Positions 1-5,674 of a stretch of 5,984 nt of DNA are shown here, piece after piece. Below the pieces are notes generated by a model, which was given only the letters and a program-made list of their open reading frames with translations, had not been told where the DNA came from and searched no databases. Source of the DNA: Dehalococcoidia bacterium (GTDB lineage: Bacteria > Chloroflexota > Dehalococcoidia > SAR202 > UBA11138). How positions within the stretch are numbered: position 1 is the first letter of the stretch; the number at the start of each line of letters is the position of its first letter. The stretch is taken from the NCBI GenBank assembly GCA_012270625.1, contig JAAXHZ010000258.1, positions 1-5,984 on the forward strand, read 5' to 3'. The position numbers were made by a program, and so were the translations under genes.

Positions 1-648
1 GATCTGTGAGCTTCTGAGATATACAGGTTCGGCGATGCCCGGATCGACCGTCTCTCCACGCTCGAGCTTCTGGTAGCCCATGTAAGCGGCAGTGGACGCT
101 CTCCGCGTGGGTGGGACAGCCCCATATACCACTGCGTCCGGCCCGATCCGCGCAGCGATCTGGCTCTCCAGCCCGAAGGCGGCCTCTCCACAATACACAA
201 CCTCTGCGGATACTTGGTCCAGAAACTCGTCCAGCGTCTGCACCGCTGTTTCGACTGTCTCTAATCCATCGACAGTCCGACCGACGTAGAGGCGATTCCG
301 ACCGGCGCTCGCAATGGCGCATATCGGCAAGCCGAGGCTCCTGAAGGGCTGGATTTCGAGGTCGAGTGTGCCAACAGTCACCAGGGGGATTCCCCTGGTG
401 GAGGCGATGGCCTTGGCCGTGCTCATCCCAACCCGCAGCGCGCTGAACGCGCCGGGGCCGGAAGCGGTGAAAACAGCGTCGAGGTCTGAGAGCCGCCTGC
501 CTGCTTGGTCTAGCGCGCGGTTGATCGCCGGAACAAGCTTGACCGAGTGGTTGCGCTCGGACCTCCACGCGATCTCTACCAGTGACTCGCCTTCGACCGA
601 CAGCCCAACGGCCGCGTATCTGGTCGAGGTGTCTATCTGAAGCTCCAA
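1..648 (-). CDS. tsaB: TsaB, tRNA t6A biosynthesis subunit (3' end cut by window edge)
   Basis: Partial gene; 216 codons are visible and no stop is reached. TsaB is an ASKHA-fold, catalytically inactive paralogue of TsaD. It acts in the cytoplasm as the partner that TsaD and TsaE assemble on to transfer threonylcarbamoyl to A37 of ANN-decoding tRNAs. Seen in the translation: N-terminal IDTST (residues 5-9), RNHS (32-35), the family signature SGPGAFSALRVG (63-74), GIPLV (86-90) and a C-terminal EPVYLR (207-212). That last motif normally lies just before the end, so only a few residues should be missing. The start is TTG at 646-648, chosen because it puts the IDTS strand at the usual distance from the N-terminus; no in-frame ATG lies nearby and no clear Shine-Dalgarno is seen. 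It begins 4 nt after the tsaE stop, so translation is probably coupled. One oddity: the usual DARR-like segment reads SAGRNRLY (114-121), with Ser replacing Asp. Confidence 0.93.
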   Translation of the reverse strand, partial: MELQIDTSTRYAAVGLSVEGESLVEIAWRSERNHSVKLVPAINRALDQAGRRLSDLDAVFTASGPGAFSALRVGMSTAKAIASTRGIPLVTVGTLDLEIQPFRSLGLPICAIASAGRNRLYVGRTVDGLETVETAVQTLDEFLDQVSAEVVYCGEAAFGLESQIAARIGPDAVVYGAVPPTRRASTAAYMGYQKLERGETVDPGIAEPVYLRSSQI

Positions 649-652
649 CGGG

Positions 653-1126
653 CTACACCGATGCGCCAAGACGCTCGAGCGCGTCGAAAATCGGGAGGTG
701 CTCCGTGAGACAGCTCTGGATAGTGAACTCCCTCTCTTCACTGGAGACCGGCCTTATGGAGATCAGCAAATGACGCTCCGGGAAGTATCCGGGAGCCTTG
801 TCTGCCCACTCGATCACGCAGACGCCGTCCCCGTACAGGTAGTCGTCGAGACCCAGCCCGTCCACTTCGTCGAACGTGTCCAGGCGATACAGGTCCATGT
901 GATAGACGGGCACCCTGGCGTGGTATTCGTTGACCAGCACAAACGTGGGGCTTCGAGCGTACTCAGAAGAGCCGAGCCCCCAGACTATTCCCTGTGTAAG
1001 CGTAGTTTTACCCGCGCCGAGGCTGCCGGAAAGCAGGATAATGTCACCGGCGCCAATTGTCGTGCCAATTGCACGGCCGATGTCGTGGGTCATTCCTGTG
1101 GAATCGGAGTGGATACGGATCTGCAT
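653..1126 (-). CDS. tsaE: TsaE, P-loop ATPase of the t6A tRNA modification complex
   Basis: A 157-aa protein, the usual length for TsaE. The family is a small P-loop ATPase that binds the TsaB-TsaD dimer and drives turnover of threonylcarbamoyl-adenosine synthesis at tRNA A37. Seen: Walker A GSLGAGKT (residues 34-41), SPTF (59-62, the conserved switch-like segment), HMDLYRL (76-82) and EWADK (106-110), all in family order. The ATG at 1124-1126 is chosen because it places the P-loop about 37 residues in, as in characterised TsaE proteins. Longer in-frame starts (up to 1303) would code through the divergent promoter region with no TsaE-like sequence. No good Shine-Dalgarno precedes it; instead a small inverted repeat sits in the leader. 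It is followed 4 nt later by tsaB, so the two are almost certainly cotranscribed. Confidence 0.95.
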   Translation of the reverse strand: MQIRIHSDSTGMTHDIGRAIGTTIGAGDIILLSGSLGAGKTTLTQGIVWGLGSSEYARSPTFVLVNEYHARVPVYHMDLYRLDTFDEVDGLGLDDYLYGDGVCVIEWADKAPGYFPERHLLISIRPVSSEEREFTIQSCLTEHLPIFDALERLGASV

Positions 1127-1131
1127 AAGGT

Positions 1132-1150
1132 GGGACTTATCTCTTGTCCC
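1132..1150 (-). promoter_or_regulatory. Small inverted repeat in the tsaE leader
   Basis: GGGAC (1132-1136) and GTCCC (1146-1150) form a 5-bp perfect stem around a 9-nt loop, ending 5 nt before the tsaE ATG on the tsaE mRNA. The loop, read on the tsaE strand, is purine-rich (AAGAGATAA). If folded, it would occupy the position where a Shine-Dalgarno would normally lie. A regulatory role is speculation, and a 5-bp stem can occur by chance. Confidence 0.25.
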
Positions 1151-1205
1151 TTGCTGGCTTCGATGTGAGAGAACCGGCGAAGTGGCAGCTGCGAACAGCC
1201 ACCAG

Positions 1206-1233
1206 TTGACTCTCTCGTCTCGTGTATTATATT
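1206..1233 (+). promoter_or_regulatory. Sigma70-like promoter for the metallophosphoesterase gene
   Basis: TTGACT (1206-1211) and TATATT (1228-1233) are separated by 16 bp, each matching five of six consensus bases. Transcription would begin near 1240, giving a leader of about 29 nt before the TTG start at 1269. The site lies in the intergenic space where a promoter is expected. Its -10 overlaps the -10 of the divergent tsaE promoter. Confidence 0.6.
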
Positions 1234-1255
1234 CAGACCGACAATGCGGCAACAA
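1226..1255 (-). promoter_or_regulatory. Sigma70-like promoter for tsaE-tsaB
   Basis: On the minus strand a perfect TATAAT (+ strand 1226-1231) has a TTGTTG-like -35 (1250-1255) at 18-bp spacing. Transcription would start near 1219, giving a leader of about 90 nt before tsaE. The perfect -10 is the stronger half; the -35 is only partly consensus. Confidence 0.5.
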
Positions 1256-1258
1256 GCC

Positions 1259-1264
1259 GAGGTG
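1259..1264 (+). promoter_or_regulatory. Shine-Dalgarno fixing the TTG start of the phosphoesterase
   Basis: GAGGTG lies 4 nt before the TTG at 1269. No in-frame ATG or GTG lies close by, so this site decides the start. Confidence 0.6.
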
Positions 1265-1268
1265 GTTC

Positions 1269-2006
1269 TTGAAGGCCCTCATCGTCTCCGACGTGCACAG
1301 CAACCTGGAAGCGTTTACCAGCGTGATCGAGGATGCGCTCGCTCGCTCAGGATTCGACGAAATATGGTCGCTAGGCGACCTCGTAGGTTACGGTCCCGAT
1401 CCAGCCGCTGTGATCGACCTGATTCGGGAGCATGAACATCGCGCTGTCGCCGGCAATCATGATCTCGCGTCCATTGGAAGACTCAGCCTGGAGGCGTTCA
1501 GCCAGCACGCTGCCGCGGCCAACACCTGGACCGCACAGGCGCTTGACGAGGACCGGATTCGATTTCTGCGCGATCAGCCTCTCAGCCTGGAGATAGACGA
1601 GTTCACCATGGTCCACGGCAGTCCGAGGGACCCGATCTGGGAGTACGTCGTCTCGGAGCGCGCCGCGGTCGCCTGCTTCAATCACTTCGACACCTACTGG
1701 TGCCTGGTTGGGCACTCGCACATTCCTTTCATTTGCCGCAGGGCCGAAGGTCAGAGAAGCGTGCGGTTCTTCGCTCCTCAGTATGGCGCTCCATACCCGA
1801 TGGAAGACCAGCGCCTGATAGTCAACCCCGGAGGTCTGGGCCAGCCGCGCGACGGCGATCCCAGGGCGGCATATGCTGTGTACGACTCTGGCGAAGAGAC
1901 CGTTACTCACTACCGTGTCGAGTACGACATCACCACTACTCAGCGGAAGATGCGCTCCCACGGATTGCCTGAATTCCTGATCGATCGCCTGGCCCTGGGT
2001 CACTGA
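1269..2006 (+). CDS. Calcineurin-type metallophosphoesterase (YfcE/MJ0936-like)
   Basis: A 245-aa soluble protein of the binuclear-metal phosphoesterase superfamily, in the group often labelled predicted phosphodiesterase or diadenosine tetraphosphatase-like. Such enzymes hydrolyse phosphomono- or diesters; the substrate here is unknown. The metal-binding motifs appear in canonical order: DVHSN (residues 8-12, Asp8 and His10), GDLVGYGPDP (36-45), GNHD (62-65), VHGSP (115-119) and GHSH (148-151). NPGGLGQPRDGDPRA (186-200) then follows, a typical core-closing segment of this subgroup. All catalytic residues are intact, and there is no signal peptide or membrane segment. The TTG start is chosen because the family's first beta strand (KALIVSD) begins immediately after it and a Shine-Dalgarno precedes it; upstream in-frame sequence belongs to the promoter and antisense tsaE. 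It is divergent from tsaE and convergent with the next gene, 21 nt from stop to stop. Confidence 0.9.
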   Translation: MKALIVSDVHSNLEAFTSVIEDALARSGFDEIWSLGDLVGYGPDPAAVIDLIREHEHRAVAGNHDLASIGRLSLEAFSQHAAAANTWTAQALDEDRIRFLRDQPLSLEIDEFTMVHGSPRDPIWEYVVSERAAVACFNHFDTYWCLVGHSHIPFICRRAEGQRSVRFFAPQYGAPYPMEDQRLIVNPGGLGQPRDGDPRAAYAVYDSGEETVTHYRVEYDITTTQRKMRSHGLPEFLIDRLALGH

Positions 2007-2027
2007 CGACCGGATTTAGAAGACCAC

Positions 2028-2768
2028 CTACTCTCCACCGCGAGGCGCGGCCGCCTGTATCCTGGGGGACTCCCTCCGACTTCGAGGGGGCAGGTCCCGT
2101 ATCGACTGGGCGAGTTCCTGAACACGATCGTGGTCTCTGAGTGATGTGATGATCGCGTCCACCCCAGCGTCTCGCAGGGAAGTCAGCATGGCCACAGACA
2201 TGCCACCCCACCCGTGAATAAGCATCACTCCGCCAGTCGATTCGCCAATCTTGCGAAATTCGATGAGGTCTTCAAATGTTCCCGTCCAACCTGTATCGGA
2301 GAGGTTCCACGAACCGGCCACGCCAAGAGAGCGCAGGGCAGAGGCAGTCCTTCTATCCACGGGCTCTTCGAGCCCAAGTATGAGGGCGACGTCGGGGTGG
2401 CTTACAACAGCCGCAGGTGTGCTATCCAGTTCCGCTAACAAGAAGTCGCATCCCGCCTCGACCATCTCTTCCAGTCCTTTGTTGTCCATGTAACGGCAAA
2501 GGACGCCCCATATGAGATCGCTGAACGCTCCGTCTTTTCCGCGTCTTCGGATCTCGATGTGGAGATCGGTGTCGTCGCTGTCGAAAACAACTGCGTCAAC
2601 GTTATCACGGCCAACCGCGGTGAGGTCGTCAACGACCCGCGATGCCGAGGCACTGCCTATTAACGCCATAGTCGGAGCCGCTTCGACCCTGCCGGTCAGC
2701 GCCCCAAATCCAATAGGCTGGGCTGACTGCTGTCCAAGCCTTCCGATAAGGTCAATCAGTTTACTCAT
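2028..2768 (-). CDS. Unrecognised alpha/beta protein, possibly TIM-barrel-like
   Basis: A 246-aa protein that I do not recognise. The sequence alternates short hydrophobic strands with amphipathic helices: PIGFGA (18-23), PTMALIGSA (32-40), VDAVVFDSDD (57-66), CDFLLAEL (107-114), VALILGLEEP (127-136), GVMLIHGWGG (180-189) and VDAIITSL (203-210). That spacing resembles a TIM barrel; the fold is my inference. The Gly-rich HGWGG and acidic strand ends could mark a ligand site, but no catalytic signature is evident. The C-terminal 20 or so residues are Arg/Pro/Ala-rich and probably disordered. There is no signal peptide or membrane helix. The ATG at 2766-2768 has only a distant GAGAGG upstream. 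The gene stands alone on its strand, divergent from the esterase and convergent with the phosphoesterase, so context gives no function. Confidence 0.75.
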   Translation of the reverse strand: MSKLIDLIGRLGQQSAQPIGFGALTGRVEAAPTMALIGSASASRVVDDLTAVGRDNVDAVVFDSDDTDLHIEIRRRGKDGAFSDLIWGVLCRYMDNKGLEEMVEAGCDFLLAELDSTPAAVVSHPDVALILGLEEPVDRRTASALRSLGVAGSWNLSDTGWTGTFEDLIEFRKIGESTGGVMLIHGWGGMSVAMLTSLRDAGVDAIITSLRDHDRVQELAQSIRDLPPRSRRESPRIQAAAPRGGE

Positions 2769-2816
2769 GCCTGGATGGTGTCCTCTCGTTGGTGGGTGGT
2801 CTCTGGACTGCGTGCG

Positions 2817-2846
2817 ATTCTAATGTCTGACACGCTTGGCATTCAA
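2817..2846 (-). promoter_or_regulatory. Candidate promoter for the unrecognised minus-strand gene
   Basis: On the minus strand TTGAAT (+ strand 2841-2846) and TAGAAT (2817-2822) lie 18 bp apart, which would give a leader of about 40 nt before the ATG at 2768. The -10 matches five of six and the -35 four of six consensus bases. The location is right but the score is moderate. Confidence 0.4.
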
Positions 2847-2895
2847 GTTGGATGTTGCCAAAGCGCGAACGTGGTATTACCCTATCCGCCGAATG

Positions 2896-2902
2896 AGGAG
2901 GG
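2896..2902 (+). promoter_or_regulatory. Strong Shine-Dalgarno fixing the esterase TTG start
   Basis: AGGAGGG lies 5 nt before the TTG at 2908. The in-frame ATG at 2893 has no such site upstream, and the TTG at 2836 has none either, so this site argues for the shorter protein. Confidence 0.7.
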
Positions 2903-2907
2903 CTGCC

Positions 2908-3606
2908 TTGGAAGCTCTACAGATCGACGGTAACTCGCTTAGATACCTGGTCGTCGAGCCCGACGACTTCGATCCGCACCAGGAATACCCGGCCGTCGTC
3001 CTTCTTCACGGCTACGGAGCGAGCATGACCGACCTCATGGGTCTCTCCACTATGCTCGACCGGACGGGTTACCTCTACTTCTTTCCAAACGCCCCTATCC
3101 AGATTCAAATCTGGCCGGACATGACAGGCTACGCCTGGACGCCGCCACACGGATCTGCCGACGCCCACACCGCCGAAAGAGACGCCGAACGCGCTGAAGA
3201 GCTGCTCGTCGGATTCTTCGACGAGGTGGCGGAGCGACACGGCGTCACAGATGGCGGGATAGTAATGGGCGGTTTCTCGCAGGGTGGCACGATGACCTAC
3301 AGGTTCGGACTCCCCAGGCCGGAGAAGTTCGCGGGTCTCGTTATTCTGAGCGGCAGGGTACCCAATCCAGACGGCCTGTCCAATCGGCTGCCTGAGTTTC
3401 GTGATCAGCCGGTGTTTGTTGCGCACGGCACTCAGGATACGATGATTCGCGTAAGCGTCGCCCGGGACTCCAGAGAGTTCCTGGCGGCCAACGGCTACGA
3501 TCCTGAGTACCACGAATACGACATGGCTCACGAAATCAACCATGACGTGATGGCTGACCTTGGGTCCTGGCTGAGAAACGTCATGCCTCCTTTGAGGCAG
3601 AGCTGA
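2908..3606 (+). CDS. Carboxylesterase/phospholipase-family alpha/beta hydrolase
   Basis: A 232-aa cytoplasmic serine hydrolase of the Abhydrolase_2 (phospholipase/carboxylesterase) family, which cleaves short-chain or acyl esters. Seen: HGYG (34-37, oxyanion region), the nucleophile elbow GGFSQGG (121-127, Ser124), HGTQDTMI (173-180, acid Asp177) and DMAHEI (205-210, His208), giving a complete catalytic triad at family spacing. Length fits the family. The TTG at 2908 is chosen for its strong Shine-Dalgarno and because it leaves a normal short N-terminus. An ATG at 2893 would add 5 residues and a TTG at 2836 would add 24 without family support. No convincing promoter is seen; a weak TTGCCA at 2855 and TATTAC at 2875 are badly spaced. 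It is followed 55 nt later by the aldolase. The substrate is unknown. Confidence 0.92.
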   Translation: MEALQIDGNSLRYLVVEPDDFDPHQEYPAVVLLHGYGASMTDLMGLSTMLDRTGYLYFFPNAPIQIQIWPDMTGYAWTPPHGSADAHTAERDAERAEELLVGFFDEVAERHGVTDGGIVMGGFSQGGTMTYRFGLPRPEKFAGLVILSGRVPNPDGLSNRLPEFRDQPVFVAHGTQDTMIRVSVARDSREFLAANGYDPEYHEYDMAHEINHDVMADLGSWLRNVMPPLRQS

Positions 3607-3651
3607 CCTCTGGCGCGCTCACTGTCCACTAACCACCAATCACCAGCAACT

Positions 3652-3655
3652 GGAG
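3652..3655 (+). promoter_or_regulatory. Shine-Dalgarno of the aldolase gene
   Basis: GGAG lies 6 nt before the ATG at 3662 and supports that start. Confidence 0.6.
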
Positions 3656-3661
3656 TAGAGC

Positions 3662-4408
3662 ATGGCAACGTATAGAGTCAACAACATATTCGCCAAGAAC
3701 AGGGAAGGGAAGAAGGGTCTTGGTCTAGGGCTTGTGTACCCCTCCGCAGAGGCGGTAGAGCTCGTCGGAATGCTCGGCGGGTTCGACTACATCAATCTCG
3801 ACGGTGAGCATGGCCTCTTCTCGCCTGAGTCGATTGACGCGATGGTCCGAGCGGCGGACGGGTACGGACTCACGGTTACCGCCAGGGTTCCGAATCTGAT
3901 GTCTTCCACGATCAACCAGTTCCTCGACCGTGGAGTCATTGGCGTGCTTGGGCCACACGTCGATACTGCTGAGCAGGCCAAGCAACTCGTGGACGCTTGC
4001 AGATTCGTGCCGGATGGACAGCGGAGCTGGGGAGGGGGCCGCGGGACCTTCTACAACGACGGCGGTCTGATCGACCAGCCCGGCCTTCAGCGCACTGAGT
4101 ACATGGGACTTGCCAACAAGGAAATGCTCGTGATGGCGCAGCTCGAGACCGCCACAGCGTTCGAGAACCTCGACGAGATCCTGGAGGTCGAAGGAATAGA
4201 CGCCTTCGCCTGGGGATCGAACGACCTCGCGCAGTCCATGGGTCTGCCCGGCCAGCCAGATCACCCGGACGTGAAAGGCGCGGAGGCTGCCGTGGCAGAT
4301 CGCATTCATGCCGCTGGACGCAAGATGTCGTATGACATCTCCTCCGCCGTCAACCTGCCTGAGCTGATTCTGACTGGCGCACGAGCTTACTTGGAAGCTA
4401 ACGCATAG
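3662..4408 (+). CDS. HpcH/HpaI-family aldolase (class II, pyruvate-type)
   Basis: A 248-aa cytoplasmic TIM-barrel enzyme of the HpcH/HpaI aldolase/citrate lyase family. Members include 4-hydroxy-2-oxoheptanedioate, 2-keto-3-deoxyrhamnonate and 2-dehydro-3-deoxyglucarate aldolases, which use a divalent metal and cleave a 4-hydroxy-2-oxoacid to pyruvate and an aldehyde. Seen: the LDGEHG strand with the conserved catalytic His50, TARVP with Arg75 in place of the usual substrate-binding Arg, GVLGPHVDTAEQA (94-106), metal ligand Glu162 in MAQLET, and metal ligand Asp188 in WGSNDLAQS. The active site therefore looks intact. The insert SWGGGRGTFYNDGG (122-135) lies where substrate specificity differs between members, so the substrate cannot be named. 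The ATG has a good Shine-Dalgarno. The dehydrogenase starts 20 nt after the stop, indicating one transcript. Confidence 0.9.
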   Translation: MATYRVNNIFAKNREGKKGLGLGLVYPSAEAVELVGMLGGFDYINLDGEHGLFSPESIDAMVRAADGYGLTVTARVPNLMSSTINQFLDRGVIGVLGPHVDTAEQAKQLVDACRFVPDGQRSWGGGRGTFYNDGGLIDQPGLQRTEYMGLANKEMLVMAQLETATAFENLDEILEVEGIDAFAWGSNDLAQSMGLPGQPDHPDVKGAEAAVADRIHAAGRKMSYDISSAVNLPELILTGARAYLEANA

Positions 4409-4414
4409 GGTTAC

Positions 4415-4420
4415 GAGGAG
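4415..4420 (+). promoter_or_regulatory. Shine-Dalgarno of the dehydrogenase gene
   Basis: GAGGAG lies 8 nt before the ATG at 4429, inside the 20-nt gap after the aldolase stop. The next in-frame candidates (GTG 4432, ATG 4438) are farther away. Confidence 0.6.
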
Positions 4421-4428
4421 AGTGAGAA

Positions 4429-5469
4429 ATGGTGACGATGCGTGGCGCGTTTTTCGACGGCGACGGCGGAATGGAGGTCAGGAATATTCCGCGACCCGAT
4501 CCGGGGCGGGGCGACGTGATCGTTCGTGTCAGATCGGTCGGGATATGCGGTTCTGACCTACAGATGAACGTCGATAAGACCGAGCCTGACCGTCTGCCGG
4601 CTGGACACGAGGTCGCCGGTGAGATCGTCGAGATCGGAGATGACGTGGACCCCGCGCTGCTTGGAGAGCGGGTTGCCGTCGAGATCATAGGACATGGTCG
4701 CGCCTGTACGATCTGCTGGTACTGCCGGCAGGGACAGTTCAGAGCGTGTCAGAACATGGCTCCGAGCGAAGGCGGCGGATTCGCCGAGTACATGAAACGC
4801 CGCGCTATAGGCTGCTATCCGGTGGGCGATCTGTCATGGGAAGATGCCGCCCTAGTTGAGCCTCTCGCCGTGTCCGTACACGGCGTCCGGCGTGGACAGA
4901 TGCAGGGCGGAGAAGTGGTCGCCGTCCTGGGCAGCGGCAACATAGGTCTCACCTCCATCGCGGCAGCCAAGGCTCTCGGCGCGGGCAAGGTGATCGCTAC
5001 AGCCCGCTACGAGCAGCAGGCGACAATGGCGAAGCTGCTGGGAGCGGACGAAGTGTACCCGGACAAAGGCCCTGATTTCTGGGACGCGATCGCTGAATCC
5101 ACCGGTGGACGCGGCGCCGACATGACCATCGAGACAGTGGGCGGCCACCAGTCCGCTACCGCGGCCCAGGCCGTCGAGGTAACGCGGGTTCAGGGACGCA
5201 TAGTGATCGTGGGCGGCTTCCGACGACCGTTCGAGTTCGACTTCCTGACTCCCATGCTCAAAGAGCAGTCGATAGTGTTCTCATCGTGTTACAGCGTCCT
5301 TGACGGTCGGCACGACTACGAGCTGGCTATCGACATGATCGCCACAGGCAAGACAAGTTTGGATCAGATGGTAACTCACAAGTACGGTCTTGAAGACATC
5401 CAACAGGCTTTTGAGACTGCCTACGACAAGAACAGCGGGTCTGTGAAGGTTCAGATCCACCAGAACTAG
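4429..5469 (+). CDS. Zinc-dependent medium-chain dehydrogenase (threonine/sorbitol dehydrogenase-like)
   Basis: A 346-aa cytoplasmic oxidoreductase of the MDR superfamily (COG1063 type), interconverting an alcohol with an aldehyde or ketone using NAD(P). Seen: catalytic zinc site CGSD (Cys40), GHE (59-61, His60 and Glu61) and VEP (Glu144). The structural zinc lobe is complete, with Cys93, Cys96, Cys99 and Cys107. The Rossmann glycine motif is LGSGNIG (167-173). At the end of the second Rossmann strand, where NAD-preferring members carry Asp or Glu, the sequence reads VIATARYEQQ (188-197) with no acid and an adjacent Arg. This suggests NADP(H) use, as inference. Length is normal for the family. 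Placed directly after the aldolase, it may oxidise the hydroxy compound that feeds the aldolase or process the aldehyde released. The substrate is unknown. Confidence 0.93.
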   Translation: MVTMRGAFFDGDGGMEVRNIPRPDPGRGDVIVRVRSVGICGSDLQMNVDKTEPDRLPAGHEVAGEIVEIGDDVDPALLGERVAVEIIGHGRACTICWYCRQGQFRACQNMAPSEGGGFAEYMKRRAIGCYPVGDLSWEDAALVEPLAVSVHGVRRGQMQGGEVVAVLGSGNIGLTSIAAAKALGAGKVIATARYEQQATMAKLLGADEVYPDKGPDFWDAIAESTGGRGADMTIETVGGHQSATAAQAVEVTRVQGRIVIVGGFRRPFEFDFLTPMLKEQSIVFSSCYSVLDGRHDYELAIDMIATGKTSLDQMVTHKYGLEDIQQAFETAYDKNSGSVKVQIHQN

Positions 5470-5481
5470 AGGTCCTGATCT

Positions 5482-5510
5482 CGTCATTTCAGCGGAGGTC
5501 GGAATCCGGA
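5482..5510 (+). repeat. Degenerate copy of the CGTC-ATTCC hairpin repeat
   Basis: CGTCATTTCAGCG followed by GGTCGGAATCCGGA resembles the widespread repeat of form CGTC(A/G)TTCCCGCG-loop-CGCGGGAATCCA, but the stem is decayed. It begins 12 nt after the dehydrogenase stop and is in the same orientation as the unit at 5566. Confidence 0.45.
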
Positions 5511-5565
5511 AGGATCTGAAGCTACGCGCAGCTCTGAGGGAAGTGCAAAACTCCGAAATCCTACC

Positions 5566-5592
5566 CGTCGTTCCCGCGCACGCGGGAACCCA
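5566..5592 (+). repeat. Palindromic hairpin repeat unit, forward copy
   Basis: GTTCCCGCG (5570-5578) and CGCGGGAAC (5581-5589) form a perfect 9-bp stem around CA, preceded by CGTC and followed by CCA. This is the widespread intergenic repeat whose chance translations (PAKAGV, FPRKRES, DSRFRG and similar) litter bacterial databases. The hairpin might stop or stabilise the dehydrogenase transcript, but no U-tract follows, so I do not call it an intrinsic terminator. Confidence 0.75.
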
Positions 5593-5646
5593 CGAAGTGG
5601 CTCGCCGCTCGGCAATCCACAGGCCATCAACCATGGTTCTCCGTAG

Positions 5647-5674
5647 TGGACTCCCGCTTTCGCGGGAGTGACGA
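5647..5674 (-). repeat. Palindromic hairpin repeat unit, inverted copy
   Basis: ACTCCCGC (5650-5657) and GCGGGAGT (5662-5669) form a perfect 8-bp stem around TTTC, flanked by TGG on the left and GACGA on the right. It is the same repeat as at 5566, in opposite orientation, so the pair can also fold into one larger structure. Confidence 0.75.

Noticed and set aside
930..1268. N-terminal extension of the phosphoesterase frame upstream of 1269
   Set aside because: It would code through the divergent promoter and antisense to tsaE with no family similarity; the first family strand starts exactly at the TTG.
1371..2003. Long open frame antisense to the metallophosphoesterase
   Set aside because: It is a shadow of the real gene in GC-rich sequence. 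The sense frame carries all phosphoesterase motifs, while the antisense product has no recognisable motif or start signal.
2043..2056. GC-rich hairpin (AGGCG-CGGC-CGCCT) near the convergent gene ends as a terminator
   Set aside because: It lies inside the minus-strand coding sequence, has only a 5-bp stem and lacks a T-tract on either side.
2917..3543. Long open frame antisense to the esterase
   Set aside because: The sense strand has a complete Ser-Asp-His triad at family spacing; the antisense translation resembles nothing.
3725..4309. Long open frame antisense to the aldolase
   Set aside because: The sense frame has intact aldolase motifs and a Shine-Dalgarno; the antisense frame is a composition artefact.
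5570..5589. Strong hairpin as an intrinsic terminator of the dehydrogenase operon
   Set aside because: No T-run follows on either strand and the sequence matches a dispersed repeat, so terminator activity cannot be claimed from sequence.
5566..5674. Repeat units as a CRISPR array
   Set aside because: Only two intact units exist, in opposite orientation, without uniform spacers or cas genes.
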